Positions 9,351-20,506 of a stretch of 64,000 nt of DNA are shown piece by piece. The stretch comes from Nocardioides salarius (GTDB lineage: Bacteria; Actinomycetota; Actinomycetes; Propionibacteriales; Nocardioidaceae). The position numbers were made by a program, and so were the translations under genes. The stretch lies in NCBI RefSeq assembly GCF_016907435.1, contig NZ_JAFBBZ010000001.1, positions 3,534,001 to 3,598,000 of the forward strand, given 5' to 3'. Below the pieces are notes generated by a model. That model was not told the DNA's origin and made no database searches. It saw only the letters and a list, made by a program, of their open reading frames with translations. Numbering within the stretch: position 1 is the first letter of the stretch; each line of letters opens with the position of its first letter.

Positions 9351-9377
9351 GCTCTCAAGGACTCACGCCGTTCAGCG

Positions 9378-11201
9378 GTGATCTTCCCCGCGCTGGACGA
9401 GGCCCGGAGGGTCATCCGCGCGAACCGCCCAGGGTCGCGCGTGCTGCGGTACCTGATGCTCCAGAAGCGCAACCGGGTCATCAAGGCTCAGTTCGACCCG
9501 GAGCCGAACGGGTGGCTGTCGGGACTCCGGCTCACCTCGCGAAGCAGCCCGTTCGACAAGATGCCGTTCTGCACCGCTCCGAGCGGGCACGTTCCACGGT
9601 TCGGAGATCTCGCGGAGAGTCTCGATGCAACCGGTCGTGAGCACGAACTGCTGGCACGCCGCGTGAGGAACAACGTCGAGCAGCATGGCGCGATTTACAC
9701 CCCGGCTGCAGAGTTCGAAGATCTCGGCGACGTCGACGCGCTGATCGCCAAGCACAACCGACTCCTGCCGCCGACCGACCGGCACGCGCCCCGGAAGCTC
9801 AAGCACGAGAACGGGCACGTCTTCATCGTCGGATACGAGGACGACACGGTCGCGATCATCGAGAAGCTGCAGCAGGCCGCTGGCGAGGGCCTCGACGGAC
9901 ATGCCGATGACGTGCAGGACTGGTTGGATGCGAACCCGGGCGTGATCGACGACCCCTCGAAGGCGGAGGCCCTGAAGGCCCTCTTCGAGCAGTCGAACGT
10001 CGCGCTCGTCATCGGCGCAGCCGGCACCGGAAAATCGACGATGGTCAACCACATCGCCAACTACTTCGCCGGCAAGAGCAAGCTCTTCCTCGCGCACACG
10101 AACCCGGCCGTCGACAACCTGAAGCGGCGCGTCGACGCGCCGAACACCGAGTTCCGGACGATCACCAGTCACGTCTACAAGACTGAGGACTTCGGCTCGA
10201 GGTACGACGTGGTGGTGATCGACGAGTGCAGCACCGTCGACAACGCGAGCCTGCTGAAGGTGCTCGGCTGCACCGAGTTCGACCTGCTCGTGCTCGTCGG
10301 CGACGTCTACCAGATCGAGTCGATCCAGTTCGGCAACTGGTTCAGCCTGGCCCGCTCCTACATCCCGGAAGGTTCCACATTCGAGCTCACGAAGCCGTTC
10401 CGAACCGACGATGACGCGCTGCTCACGCTGTGGGACCGCGTGCGCAACCTCGACGACCGCATCGAGGAGTCGCTCTCGAAGAACGGCTACTCGATGGAGC
10501 TGGGCGAGGAGCTGTTCACGCGCCGGGGCGACGATGAGATCGTCCTCTGCCTCAACTACGACGGCCTGTACGGCATCAACAACGTCAACCGCTTCCTGCA
10601 GGCAGGCAACCCAAGCCCAGCGGTCGGTTGGGGCGAGTCGACCTACAAGGTCGGCGATCCTGTGCTGTTCAACGAGACCGACCGGTTCCGGCCCGTCATC
10701 TTCAACAACATGAAGGGCACGATCGCCGCCATTGATCGCACTCCCGGGCGGATCACGTTCGACGTCGACCTCGAACGGGAGGTCACCGAAAGCGAGGTGG
10801 CCTTCACGGAGCTCCGCTGGGTGGCGGAGTCGACGGTCCAGTTCGATGTCTTCGAGCGCGCAAGCAGCGACGAGGACGACGACATGCTCAACACGCTCAT
10901 CCCGTTCCAGATCGCGTACGCGGTGTCGATCCACAAGGCCCAGGGCCTCGAGTACGACTCGGTCAAGGTCGTGATCACCGATGCCAACGAGGAACGGATC
11001 TCTCACAACATTTTCTATACGGCGATCACACGAGCACGCCGACGGCTCGGGGTCTTCTGGACTCCGGAGACGCAGCAGCGGATCCTGAGCCGGCTGGCGG
11101 TGCGCGAGAACACCAAGGACGAGAGCCTGCTGAAGGCGCGCCGCGGCGTCGTGCCACTGGGTGCCCGGCCGAGGAGGACGAGGGAACGCCCCCGGCCGTA
11201 G
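9378..11201 (+). CDS. Superfamily 1 DNA/RNA helicase, C-terminal part of the split gene
   Basis: The 607-residue ORF has the classic SF1 (RecD/UvrD-like) motif set: Walker A GAAGTGKST (about 213), motif II VVIDECST (about 281), motif III VGDVYQIES (about 309), SIHKAQGLEYD (about 516) and FYTAITRARRRL (about 547). It would unwind or translocate on nucleic acid. The proposed start is GTG 9378, but its only ribosome-site-like sequence (AAGGA, about 9357) is 17 bases away, and the frame is continuous with the upstream ORF except for one TGA. Production of this part alone is therefore uncertain. The Lys/Arg-rich tail may be natural. Likely an effector of a defence module. Confidence 0.8.
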   Translation: MIFPALDEARRVIRANRPGSRVLRYLMLQKRNRVIKAQFDPEPNGWLSGLRLTSRSSPFDKMPFCTAPSGHVPRFGDLAESLDATGREHELLARRVRNNVEQHGAIYTPAAEFEDLGDVDALIAKHNRLLPPTDRHAPRKLKHENGHVFIVGYEDDTVAIIEKLQQAAGEGLDGHADDVQDWLDANPGVIDDPSKAEALKALFEQSNVALVIGAAGTGKSTMVNHIANYFAGKSKLFLAHTNPAVDNLKRRVDAPNTEFRTITSHVYKTEDFGSRYDVVVIDECSTVDNASLLKVLGCTEFDLLVLVGDVYQIESIQFGNWFSLARSYIPEGSTFELTKPFRTDDDALLTLWDRVRNLDDRIEESLSKNGYSMELGEELFTRRGDDEIVLCLNYDGLYGINNVNRFLQAGNPSPAVGWGESTYKVGDPVLFNETDRFRPVIFNNMKGTIAAIDRTPGRITFDVDLEREVTESEVAFTELRWVAESTVQFDVFERASSDEDDDMLNTLIPFQIAYAVSIHKAQGLEYDSVKVVITDANEERISHNIFYTAITRARRRLGVFWTPETQQRILSRLAVRENTKDESLLKARRGVVPLGARPRRTRERPRP

Positions 11202-11260
11202 CCGACCACCGTGGACCGCGTGCCGGCAGTGAGGCGGCCCTGGACCCCACTAATGTCCCT

Positions 11261-11579
11261 GTGACCCCCAGCCTCCCGGCAGACCCCGCGCGCGACGCCT
11301 TCGACCAGCTCTATGACGGCGTCCGCTCCCGGCGCCTCCCGTTGCGACCAGCTGTTCAAGACTAGAAGGCCCACTTCGGCACGCTCGCCGAGATCAACCT
11401 GGAGGGATAGTTCGAGTACGCCGACGGCGAGAAGCTCGAAGACTGCATCGCCGGGCATGAGGTCAACGCAAAGTACAGCCAGAGCCAAGGGAGGTTGGAT
11501 GCTCCCGCCTGAAGCCGTCGGCGAGTTGTGAAAGGTGATCACCGCCAGCGACAGCCATCCCACGGTTGCTACGGAGTAG
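11261..11579 (+). pseudogene. Remnant of a NaeI-type restriction endonuclease gene
   Basis: Pieces in different frames line up with NaeI as I remember it: DAFDQLYDGVRS (from the GTG at 11261), DQLFKT, KAHFGTLAEINL, ADGEKLEDCIAGHEV with KYSQSQG, then GGWMLPPEAVGEL and VITASD. They are separated by at least three frameshifts and stops at 11408-11410 and 11529-11531. The rest of the gene is missing; the IS481 element begins 78 bases further on. It is a dead DNA-cleavage gene beside the cargo block. A matching methyltransferase is not present. Confidence 0.65.
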
Positions 11580-12274
11580 TCGACCGCCCAGTCGACCCCA
11601 GGCGTTTGATTGGCGCTAATCCATGTACTCACGGCTCATCTTCCGGTGTCAGCTAGTTGTGATGACCAGGCACGTTGGTCGAGATCCTGCGACGACACGG
11701 TCTGACATGTAGATGGACGAAGGCCTCCCCGGTGTGGAGTGGAGCTGTCTAGAAACCGCTCCGCCACCAAGGAGGCCTTCGTGTCCCACGCTACCCATGC
11801 CAATGCTGCCCTGACCCCTCGCGCCCGGCTCCGACTCGCACGCCTGGTCGTCGAGCACGGTTGGCCGCCAGCTCGCGCGGCCGAGCGCTACGACGTCTCC
11901 TGGCGAACTGCGAAGAAGTGGGCCGAGCGATACCGAGCCGAGGGCCCGGACGGCATGCACGACCGGTCCTCGGCCCCACGGCACCAACCGAACCGGACCC
12001 CGGCCCCGGTGGTGCGCAAGATCGTGCACCTGCGCTGGAAGCAGCGCCTCGGTCCCATCGCGATCGGCGACAAGCTGGGCATGCCGGCATCGACCGTGCA
12101 CGCAGTCCTGGTCCGGTGCCGGATCAACCGGCTCACCCACATCGACCGGGCCACCGGTGAACCGATCCGCCGCTACGAGCACGAGAAGCCCGGGGACCTG
12201 ATCCACGTCGACGTCAAGAAACTAGGCAAGGTGAATCGCCCCGGGTCTGATGGAGGCTCTCATTCCTGGGAAGG

Positions 12275-13584
<1,310 letters not shown>

Positions 13585-14259
13585 CCGAGCCTCCACGAAA
13601 CCCGGGGCGATTCAAGGTCCCCGACGGCGGCGGCTGGCGCTACGTGGGCAAGCAACAGGGCGACAAGAACCGCTCCGCAACCGCGGCGCGCACCGGCGAG
13701 AGGAACAAGCACCGCCAGCCACTGATCGGGACCTGCTACCTGCACACCGTCATCGACGACCACTCCCGCGTGGCCTACGTCGAGGCCCACGACGACGAGA
13801 CCAAGGAAACCGCCACGCTGGTGTTGCGCAACGCGACTGCGTGGTTCGCTGAGCGTGGCGTCACCGTCCAGCGCGTCCTGTCCGACAACGGCAGCTGCTA
13901 CCGATCGCACCTGTGGCGCGACACCTGCACCGACCTGGGCATCACACCTAAGAAGACCCGGCCCTACCGACCCCAGACGAACGGGAAGATCGAACGCTTC
14001 CACCGAACCCTGGCCGAGGGATGGGCGTTCAAGAAGTTCTACAACTCCGAGTCAGCCCGCCTCGCGGCTCTGCCAGGATGGATCCACGAGTACAACCACC
14101 ACCGGCCCCACTCAGCAATCGGCAAGGCAGCCCCCATCACCAGGTTGGACAACCTGGCTGGGCATCACAGCTAGTGCTGAGACGCAGTCCGGCGCAGACG
14201 TTCGGTCGCGCGACGCGTGTGCGTGATTCTGGGCCGTTCGCCGTGGCTTCGTAGCCGAA

Positions 14260-17200
14260 TCATGGCCGACCGGTCGGTGGCATGCGGCGATCCATGGTCG
14301 GACTTGACCAGGGATAGTCCGCTCCTTGGGATTGGCAGATCGTGGGAGTGTCGAGAGGCGAGGTCGCGTCGATCGGGATCTCCAGACGGGAGACGATCCG
14401 GTAGCGCAGGTCGCGGGCGGCGCTGTCGCCCAGGGGTGTCTCGGCGACGATCGCGCGGGTGGCGGCGCCGACGTCGTGACCGTGCTCGTGGGCCTGCTGC
14501 AGCATCGCTGCGGTGGCCGGCCAGTCGCCCTGCTCGAGGAGGCGCGGGTCGAGCTCGCGGGCCAGCGGTGCCCACCGCTCGGCGGGCGTCTTGTCGGCCG
14601 CGGCCGCGAGTCGGGCGCGGACGTCGCTGCTCTTGTGCAGCTCCGCCACGGCCGCGTTCCTCGGGTCGGCATCCCAGCTCTTGACCGCGTCGCGCAGGTC
14701 CCGGCGGGCCTGCAGCTGGGAGACATGCAGCCGGGCCCGCACCTGGCTGACGCCCGGCTCCCAGGCCCGGCTGGGACGGGCCGAGATGACCCGCATGGCG
14801 GCCACCCGCGCCTGTTCGGGGGCGAGGTTGTCGAGCCGTTCGTTGAGGAGCTGGTCGCCGAGGGACCGGAAGGCGGGCTGGCCGCTGGCCACCGCGGCGG
14901 TGAGCGCGGCCGGGCCGCCCTGAGCGAGCAGGTCAGCGGGGTCCAGTCCGTCGGGGAACCGGGCGTAGCCGGGGTCCATGCCGTGCGGGGTGAGCATCCA
15001 GAAATCGCGCTCGGCCGCGACCTGGCCCGCCAGGTCGGCGTCCCTGGCCACGATCGGGTCGCGGCCGACGGCGGCCAGCTGCGCGGCCTGCTCATCGGTT
15101 AGGGACGTGCCGAGCGGGGCCACGCCAAGGTACAGGCCGGCGCTGGCGATCGTGACGGCGACCGCGTCCATCGGGCCCTCGACGATCACCGGGACGGCGC
15201 CCTCGGCGAGCATCTCGTCGACGACACCGAACAGTTGCGCGCCCTTGTGGAACAGCGGGGTGTCGGCGGTGTTGAGGTACTTCGGTCCGGCCTTGTCATC
15301 ATCGGTGAGGTCGGGGCGGCGGCGGCCGACGAAGCCGAGCACCTCGCCCTGGTGGATCACCGGGAACACCACGCGGTCGCGGAACCGGTCGATGAGGCGG
15401 CCGGTCCGGGCCTCTACAGCGACTCCGGTGGCGAGCATCTCGGCGTCGCTGACGCCGCGGCCGCGAAGGTGGTCGACCAGGTTGGTCCAGCCGGCCGGAG
15501 CCTGACCGGGGCGGAACCGCTCGTCGCCGGCGAGGTCGACGCCGAACCGGCCGGTGAGGTAGTCGCGGCCCCACGAGTCGGTGAACCGGGACTCGAAGAA
15601 GGTCTGCGTGAGCTCGTTGATCTCGACCATGCGCTCACGCGTGACGGGGGAGGAGTGCCACTCGTCGGCGCGCTGGTACATGAGCCGGACATCGGCGTCG
15701 GTGGGCTCCAGCCGGGTGCCGCCGAGGTCGCGGATGTAGGCGGCCAGCGTCAGGTCACTCTCGATGTACTGGTCCTCGTCGACCACGTCGTTCGCACCGA
15801 CCACGTCCTCCTCGAGCGGGTCGACCTGGTGCTCGTCGACCAGGTCGACGGGGGGCTCGAGGTCCGTGTCGGGGTCCTCAGCAAGCGGCCACGGGATGTC
15901 GTCGGGCTGGTCGACGAACATCGCCTGGTCGGGCTCGATGCCCTCCCATAGGTCCGCGGGCGGCTCCTCGAAGTGGTACTCGTGCGCGTGCTCGTCGGGA
16001 GCGGTCTCCAGCGCGATCGAGGTCCGCCAGACCAGTGCCTGGCACTCGTCGACGCCCTCCCAGCCGTCGCTCGGCAGCGCCCGGCCGGCGCCCAGCAGGG
16101 CCTGGACCTGCCAGCCACGCTGTAGGCCGTGGTCGACGTTGGAGACCAGCGCCGGCCACCAGGTGCTGGCCTGGATGCTCGCGGCGCGCTCGGGACCGAA
16201 CAGGTCCGCGAGTCGCGGCGCCCAGTCGGTGGTGACGCTCTCGCCGTGGGAGCCGTCGCCGATCTGGGCGGCGACCGCGGGTGTGAGGTGGCGGGCCATG
16301 CGCCACCAGAGCGCGGCCGCGGCGAGCTCGTCGGGCAGCGCGCCCGCCGGGTGATCGGGTGCGGCGGCGGTGCGCAGCAGCTTGTGAGCTGTGACGCCGG
16401 CGCGAGACATCGCGGCCAGCCGCTCGGCCAGGAGCGGGGTGAACTCGTCGTCGCGGACCTGCGGGGCGAGCGAGTAGAGCAGCTGACGCCATTCCTTGAG
16501 CGCCGGCGTGTGGTCACCGGTGACGGCCCGGTTGAGGCGCCGCTGCCACGTCGCCGACGCCTTCTGCAGCTGCGGTGCGCCGGTCGGTCGCCGGTCGTCG
16601 GCGGGGACCTGCATGGCTGCGCGCCAGACCTCGACGTCGGCCACCGTGGCGGCCTCGGGGCGGATGCCGTTCTGCGCCCACACCGGCAGCGAGGACTGCT
16701 CGGCGGCGCGGGTGTGGACCTTCTCGGCGAGCTGCTCGACCAGGTGCGCGCGCTGGGAGAGGTAGGGACCCCAGTGCGGGTCCTCGGCCAGACGTGCCGG
16801 GATCGCGGGCATCCACGGCAGCGGAGCAGGGATGGCCGCGTTGCCTGTGCTGCGGAGTCCGGAGGCGTCGAGGCGCCAGTCCAGGACCGCGGCCCGGTCG
16901 CGTGCGCTCTCCAGTTCCCGGTCACCGGCGGCGGCCCGGAGGGCTTCGACGGGGTTCTCGCCGGCCGCGCCGAGCAGCAGCAGGTGGGCGCGCAGGGTGG
17001 GCCAGGCGGCCTCATCGGAGAGCCCGGGAGTCAGTGTCTCGACGGCGGTGTCCAGCGCGTCGACCATGTTGATCGTGGTGCCGTCGGCGGCGGTCGTGGT
17101 CTCGTGGTGCAGCAGGTCCTCGGCGGCGATGTAGAGGCTGTCGAGGTAGCGCTGGGAGGCCTCGCCGAGCCGGGTGGCCGGGTCGGCCTGTTCGCGGATC

Positions 17201-20200
17201 AGGCTGGTCGCGGAGCGCTGGGCGTCGTCGCGGGCCAGCATCGACTCGAGGATGTCGGTGGGGGTGAGCGGCCGGACCAGGGTCGGGTGGATTACCGAGT
17301 GTGGGTCGCCGTCGCCGACGACCTCGAGGTAGACGTGGTTGGCGTGCGCGCCGCGGGTCATCATCGTGTAGAGCTGCTGGCGCGACTCGGTGCCGGTGGC
17401 CAGGCCGTGCATCGTGTCGGCGGTGACGCCTTGGGCGGTGTGCACGGTGCACGTGTAGCCGAGCTCGGTGGCCTTGGCGACGTAGTCACTCGGCAGTCGC
17501 ACGGTGCGGCCGTGCTGGGTGTGCTGGACGGTCAGGTCGCCGCCGTCGTGGATCTCCAGAACGGTCCAGCGGTCGCCGTTCTTGACCCAGTCGGTGGCCG
17601 AGGTACGCAGCCGGCGGTCGTTCTCGCGGGTGATGATCAGTTCGCCGATCGACGCCTCGTTGCCGTCGGCGAGCCGCCGGGTCGGGCCACTGCTGGCGAC
17701 GTCGGCCGGGTCGATCCCGTCCAGACGGTGAGCGCGGGCCTGCTGGTTCAGCTCGCTGACCAGGTCGCGGGTCGGGGCGAGCATGATCGAGTCCAGGCCG
17801 GCGGCCCGGTCGGCCTGCCAGGCGGCGAAGACCTCCTCGGTCATGGTGGCCAGGTCGCCGACGTGGACCCGGTCGCGGTCGAGATAGAAGCCGAGCGCCT
17901 CGCTCTTGCCCTCGCGCAGGGCCAGCGACGCCGCGCCCTCGGCGGGGTCCTTGAACCGGACCAGCTCGGTCAGCTGGAGCGCGCCGTGGGTCGCTTGGAT
18001 GTCGCGCAGCACGCCGCCGGCGCCGATCGCGGAAAGCTGCTGGTCGTCACCGATCAGGCGGACGCTGCCGCCGCGCTCGAGGATGTAGGAGACCGCGGCG
18101 TCCAGGGAGAGGGTGTCGGCCATGCCCGCCTCGTCGATCAGGACGAGCGTTGAGGAGTCGATGCCGGCGACCCAGTCCGGCCTCGCGGTACCGGTCTGCC
18201 GGGCCTGCTCGAGGGAGTGCGTGAGCTTGGCCAGGGTGTCGGTCTGTGTGTCGATCTGGGAGCGCAGGGCGTCCGCGGCCGCCGCCGAGGGAGCGAGGCC
18301 GATGATGGTGCCGCCGCCGTCGCTCCATGCGCTGGCCAGGGCTCGCATCGCGGTGGTCTTGCCCGATCCGGCCGGGGCGATCGCCAGCTGGAGCCGGGGG
18401 CCGGAAGTGGCCATCTCCCGCACCAGCGTGGCCTGTCCGGCGTTGAGGGTGATGCCGTTGGCGATCGACTCCAGAAGCGCCAGGTCGACCGAGGACGCCT
18501 CGACGGCGTACCCGTCATGGCGGCCGGCGGCGTCGACCAGGCGCTGTTCGGCGGCCAGTACCTTTCTCGAGGTGAACAGGTCGGCCCCGGCCTGGGTGTA
18601 GACCGAGGCCCCGTCCGCGCGCCGCAGCTCGGCCGGCTCGCTGATGGTGTCCCAGGGGCGGGCCATGCTCACCGAGCGGTCGTCGAGGACCTCGCCGACC
18701 AGCAGGTCGACCACCTGGGAGACCTGGTTGGTGGGCACATTGGCGGCCCGGACCTGCCGCTGGGCCTCGGCGTAGACGTGCCAGTACTGCCAGGTGCTCC
18801 GGCCGCCTTCCATCGTGGCCACGATCCGGTCGGTGGTCTTGGCGAACCAGGCCGAGTCGGCCAGGGAGCAGGCCGCACCCTTCGGGTTGAGGGCGCCGTG
18901 CACCATCTGCTTGACCCGCTGCGGGGTGCCCAGCACCTCCACCGCCTCGCGGTTCCAGGCCTCCCGCTGCTCGGCCAGCGAGCGGGGCTCGTGCTTGGCC
19001 TCGCGAGTCTCCAGCGTCGCCTGCTGGGACAGCTGGATGGTCTCTACCGGCGTCGGGGGCCGCCCGTGGGTGGCCTGGAACGCCGCCGCGAGGACCTTGC
19101 GGCGGTCCTCGACGTTGATCCGGCGCTTGGAGAACCGGCGGTTCAGCTCGGGGTCGACGCCGACGATCTCACGCACCGGCCGCTTGCGGGCGTCCTCGTT
19201 CGGGCGCTCCTCGAACCGCACGCCGAGGGCGTCGACCAGGTGTCGCTCGAGCGCGGTGTTGTAGGTCTCCGAGGCCGAGACGACCGCCTTGTGCAGCGGC
19301 CGGCCGTCGATGGCCAGCCACTTGCCGTCGAGGGTCTGGACTTTATTGGCCACGGCGACGTGCGTATGCAAGTCAGGGTCTCCGGCGCGGGAGTCGCGGT
19401 GGGTGAACGCCGTGGCGACCAGGCCGCGGACGTCGACCTGGCGGACGCCGTTGGTGCCCCGGCGGGTGAACAGTGCCTTGGACTCGATGAAGCCCAGCGC
19501 GTCCTTGATCGCCGCCTGGTGGGCCCGCTCGATCACCGCGGCGGTCTTCGGGTCGGAGATCGCCCACAGCACCGAGACGCTCTTGACTGGGGAGAAGGTC
19601 AGGTCGTAGCCGGCGACGGCGTTGGTCTTGGGGCGGGAGTGCTTGGCGATCGTTGCCGCGAGCTCACGGGCATCCGCCGGTTCGCGGCCGTGCTCGGCAC
19701 GGAAGAACTCCCTGCCGACCTCGGTACGGATTTTGGCGCGCTCTGCTGCGGGGACGGGGTAGTCGCCAGGGTGACCAGCAGCCCCATTCCATTCACTGAA
19801 TCGCTTGGCGACCTCGATCCGGAACGGGCTGATGTCGTTGTCGTAGACCTTGTACGGGGTGCCGAGCCGGACCGCGGTCTTGTAGTCGGCCTCGGTCGGC
19901 CGCTCGGCCTCTTCGCGGCCGATCCGCAGGTCCAGCTCCCTGGTTCGCTGGGTGGCCAGCGGGTGGTGCCCGGAGCCGAACAGGCTCTGCATGTGGTCGG
20001 CGGTGACGATGTCGCCGGCGTCGAGTCCCTCGATGCCTTCCATGCCCGAGCCGACCCACACGCCGGGGGTCTCGCCCTTCTCGGTGTAGTAGCTCGCCAG
20101 GCCGGTGTGGCCCTTGTCGGTGGCGTCCATCGCTGCGACCTGGCGGGTCAGGTAGTCGTACCCCGACCCCGCCGTCAGCTTGTGGAGGCTCATCGTCACG

Positions 20201-20205
20201 GTCAC
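14260..20205 (-). CDS. traA: TraA-type MobF relaxase-helicase fused to a DnaG-like primase domain
   Basis: The 1981-residue leftward protein begins with the TrwC/TraA relaxase domain: LHKLTAGSGYDYLTRQVA with the nicking tyrosine, and the metal-binding histidines in DPDLHTHVAVAN (about 278-280). A SF1 helicase follows with APAGSGKTT (about 610) and LIDEAGMA (about 691). After about 1550 comes a primase-like core with RFRDRVVFPV and GFVGRRRPD, then a TOPRIM segment with VIVEGPMDAV (about 1672) and ARDADLAG (about 1718). It would nick oriT, unwind and pilot the strand, and perhaps prime the complement. ATG 20193 (MSLHKL) is as likely a start as GTG 20205. The 3' end lies 90 bases beyond the IS481 element and seems natural. 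Confidence 0.88.
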   Translation of the reverse strand: MTVTMSLHKLTAGSGYDYLTRQVAAMDATDKGHTGLASYYTEKGETPGVWVGSGMEGIEGLDAGDIVTADHMQSLFGSGHHPLATQRTRELDLRIGREEAERPTEADYKTAVRLGTPYKVYDNDISPFRIEVAKRFSEWNGAAGHPGDYPVPAAERAKIRTEVGREFFRAEHGREPADARELAATIAKHSRPKTNAVAGYDLTFSPVKSVSVLWAISDPKTAAVIERAHQAAIKDALGFIESKALFTRRGTNGVRQVDVRGLVATAFTHRDSRAGDPDLHTHVAVANKVQTLDGKWLAIDGRPLHKAVVSASETYNTALERHLVDALGVRFEERPNEDARKRPVREIVGVDPELNRRFSKRRINVEDRRKVLAAAFQATHGRPPTPVETIQLSQQATLETREAKHEPRSLAEQREAWNREAVEVLGTPQRVKQMVHGALNPKGAACSLADSAWFAKTTDRIVATMEGGRSTWQYWHVYAEAQRQVRAANVPTNQVSQVVDLLVGEVLDDRSVSMARPWDTISEPAELRRADGASVYTQAGADLFTSRKVLAAEQRLVDAAGRHDGYAVEASSVDLALLESIANGITLNAGQATLVREMATSGPRLQLAIAPAGSGKTTAMRALASAWSDGGGTIIGLAPSAAAADALRSQIDTQTDTLAKLTHSLEQARQTGTARPDWVAGIDSSTLVLIDEAGMADTLSLDAAVSYILERGGSVRLIGDDQQLSAIGAGGVLRDIQATHGALQLTELVRFKDPAEGAASLALREGKSEALGFYLDRDRVHVGDLATMTEEVFAAWQADRAAGLDSIMLAPTRDLVSELNQQARAHRLDGIDPADVASSGPTRRLADGNEASIGELIITRENDRRLRTSATDWVKNGDRWTVLEIHDGGDLTVQHTQHGRTVRLPSDYVAKATELGYTCTVHTAQGVTADTMHGLATGTESRQQLYTMMTRGAHANHVYLEVVGDGDPHSVIHPTLVRPLTPTDILESMLARDDAQRSATSLIREQADPATRLGEASQRYLDSLYIAAEDLLHHETTTAADGTTINMVDALDTAVETLTPGLSDEAAWPTLRAHLLLLGAAGENPVEALRAAAGDRELESARDRAAVLDWRLDASGLRSTGNAAIPAPLPWMPAIPARLAEDPHWGPYLSQRAHLVEQLAEKVHTRAAEQSSLPVWAQNGIRPEAATVADVEVWRAAMQVPADDRRPTGAPQLQKASATWQRRLNRAVTGDHTPALKEWRQLLYSLAPQVRDDEFTPLLAERLAAMSRAGVTAHKLLRTAAAPDHPAGALPDELAAAALWWRMARHLTPAVAAQIGDGSHGESVTTDWAPRLADLFGPERAASIQASTWWPALVSNVDHGLQRGWQVQALLGAGRALPSDGWEGVDECQALVWRTSIALETAPDEHAHEYHFEEPPADLWEGIEPDQAMFVDQPDDIPWPLAEDPDTDLEPPVDLVDEHQVDPLEEDVVGANDVVDEDQYIESDLTLAAYIRDLGGTRLEPTDADVRLMYQRADEWHSSPVTRERMVEINELTQTFFESRFTDSWGRDYLTGRFGVDLAGDERFRPGQAPAGWTNLVDHLRGRGVSDAEMLATGVAVEARTGRLIDRFRDRVVFPVIHQGEVLGFVGRRRPDLTDDDKAGPKYLNTADTPLFHKGAQLFGVVDEMLAEGAVPVIVEGPMDAVAVTIASAGLYLGVAPLGTSLTDEQAAQLAAVGRDPIVARDADLAGQVAAERDFWMLTPHGMDPGYARFPDGLDPADLLAQGGPAALTAAVASGQPAFRSLGDQLLNERLDNLAPEQARVAAMRVISARPSRAWEPGVSQVRARLHVSQLQARRDLRDAVKSWDADPRNAAVAELHKSSDVRARLAAAADKTPAERWAPLARELDPRLLEQGDWPATAAMLQQAHEHGHDVGAATRAIVAETPLGDSAARDLRYRIVSRLEIPIDATSPLDTPTICQSQGADYPWSSPTMDRRMPPTGRP

Positions 20206-20236
20206 CTACGTGCGTGCGCGCGCGGCAGGCGGTCAC
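20201..20236 (-). promoter_or_regulatory. Bipartite element, copy D (relaxase start)
   Basis: On the minus strand this reads GTGACCGCC, 19 bases, TAGGTGAC: the same layout as copies A-C with two mismatches in the first half-site. TAGGTGAC ends eight bases before the ATG at 20193. If the right half is a -10 element, the relaxase message would be almost leaderless. The AGGTGA inside it could also serve as a ribosome site for that ATG. Confidence 0.5.
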
Positions 20237-20506
20237 TTTCGGCCGGATTTCGGCTCTATTCTTTCTATTCGGCGAACCGAGAATGCAAGAGGTGTGTGGC
20301 ACTTGGTCGGCCGCGAGAAATCGGGGGGACGCTGAGGGGTGTCGGTGACGGCTGGGGCGTCGGGTTCGGATCGGGCTGGCTGGACGGGTTCGGCTGGGTC
20401 GGTGGGGGAATGGATTTCGAAGGTTTCTGGGGTTCGGTGATCGCTCGGGGACCGGGAAATGTCGTAGGTGACTGTCAGAGTCCATGTCGACACGAGTGAG
20501 GACCGG
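20206..20506. other. Divergent intergenic region, candidate oriT
   Basis: This 300-bp gap separates the relaxase gene from the rightward small genes. It holds an A+T-rich patch (GAATAGAAAGAATAG on the minus strand, near 20253-20268) beside a small imperfect hairpin (ATTCGG then CCGAGAAT, about 20266-20283), a G-rich rightward stretch and two bipartite elements. MobF relaxases usually act on an oriT next to their gene, so this is the first place to look. No nick site can be assigned by eye. Confidence 0.35.
20437..20472 (+). promoter_or_regulatory. Bipartite element, copy C
   Basis: GTGATCGCT, 19 bases, TAGGTGAC, 34 bases before the ATG at 20507. Both half-sites and the spacing match copies A and B exactly. 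It faces the small rightward operon. Confidence 0.62.

Noticed and set aside
14170..14262. Truncation of the relaxase gene by the IS481 insertion
   Set aside because: The relaxase stop is 90 bases beyond the intact target duplication, so the IS landed outside the gene.
16129..20499. Long rightward ORFs of 674 and 760 codons opposite the relaxase gene
   Set aside because: They are antisense frames kept open by high third-position GC; they are rich in Arg/Gly/Val repeats without domains, while the opposite strand encodes clear relaxase and helicase motifs.
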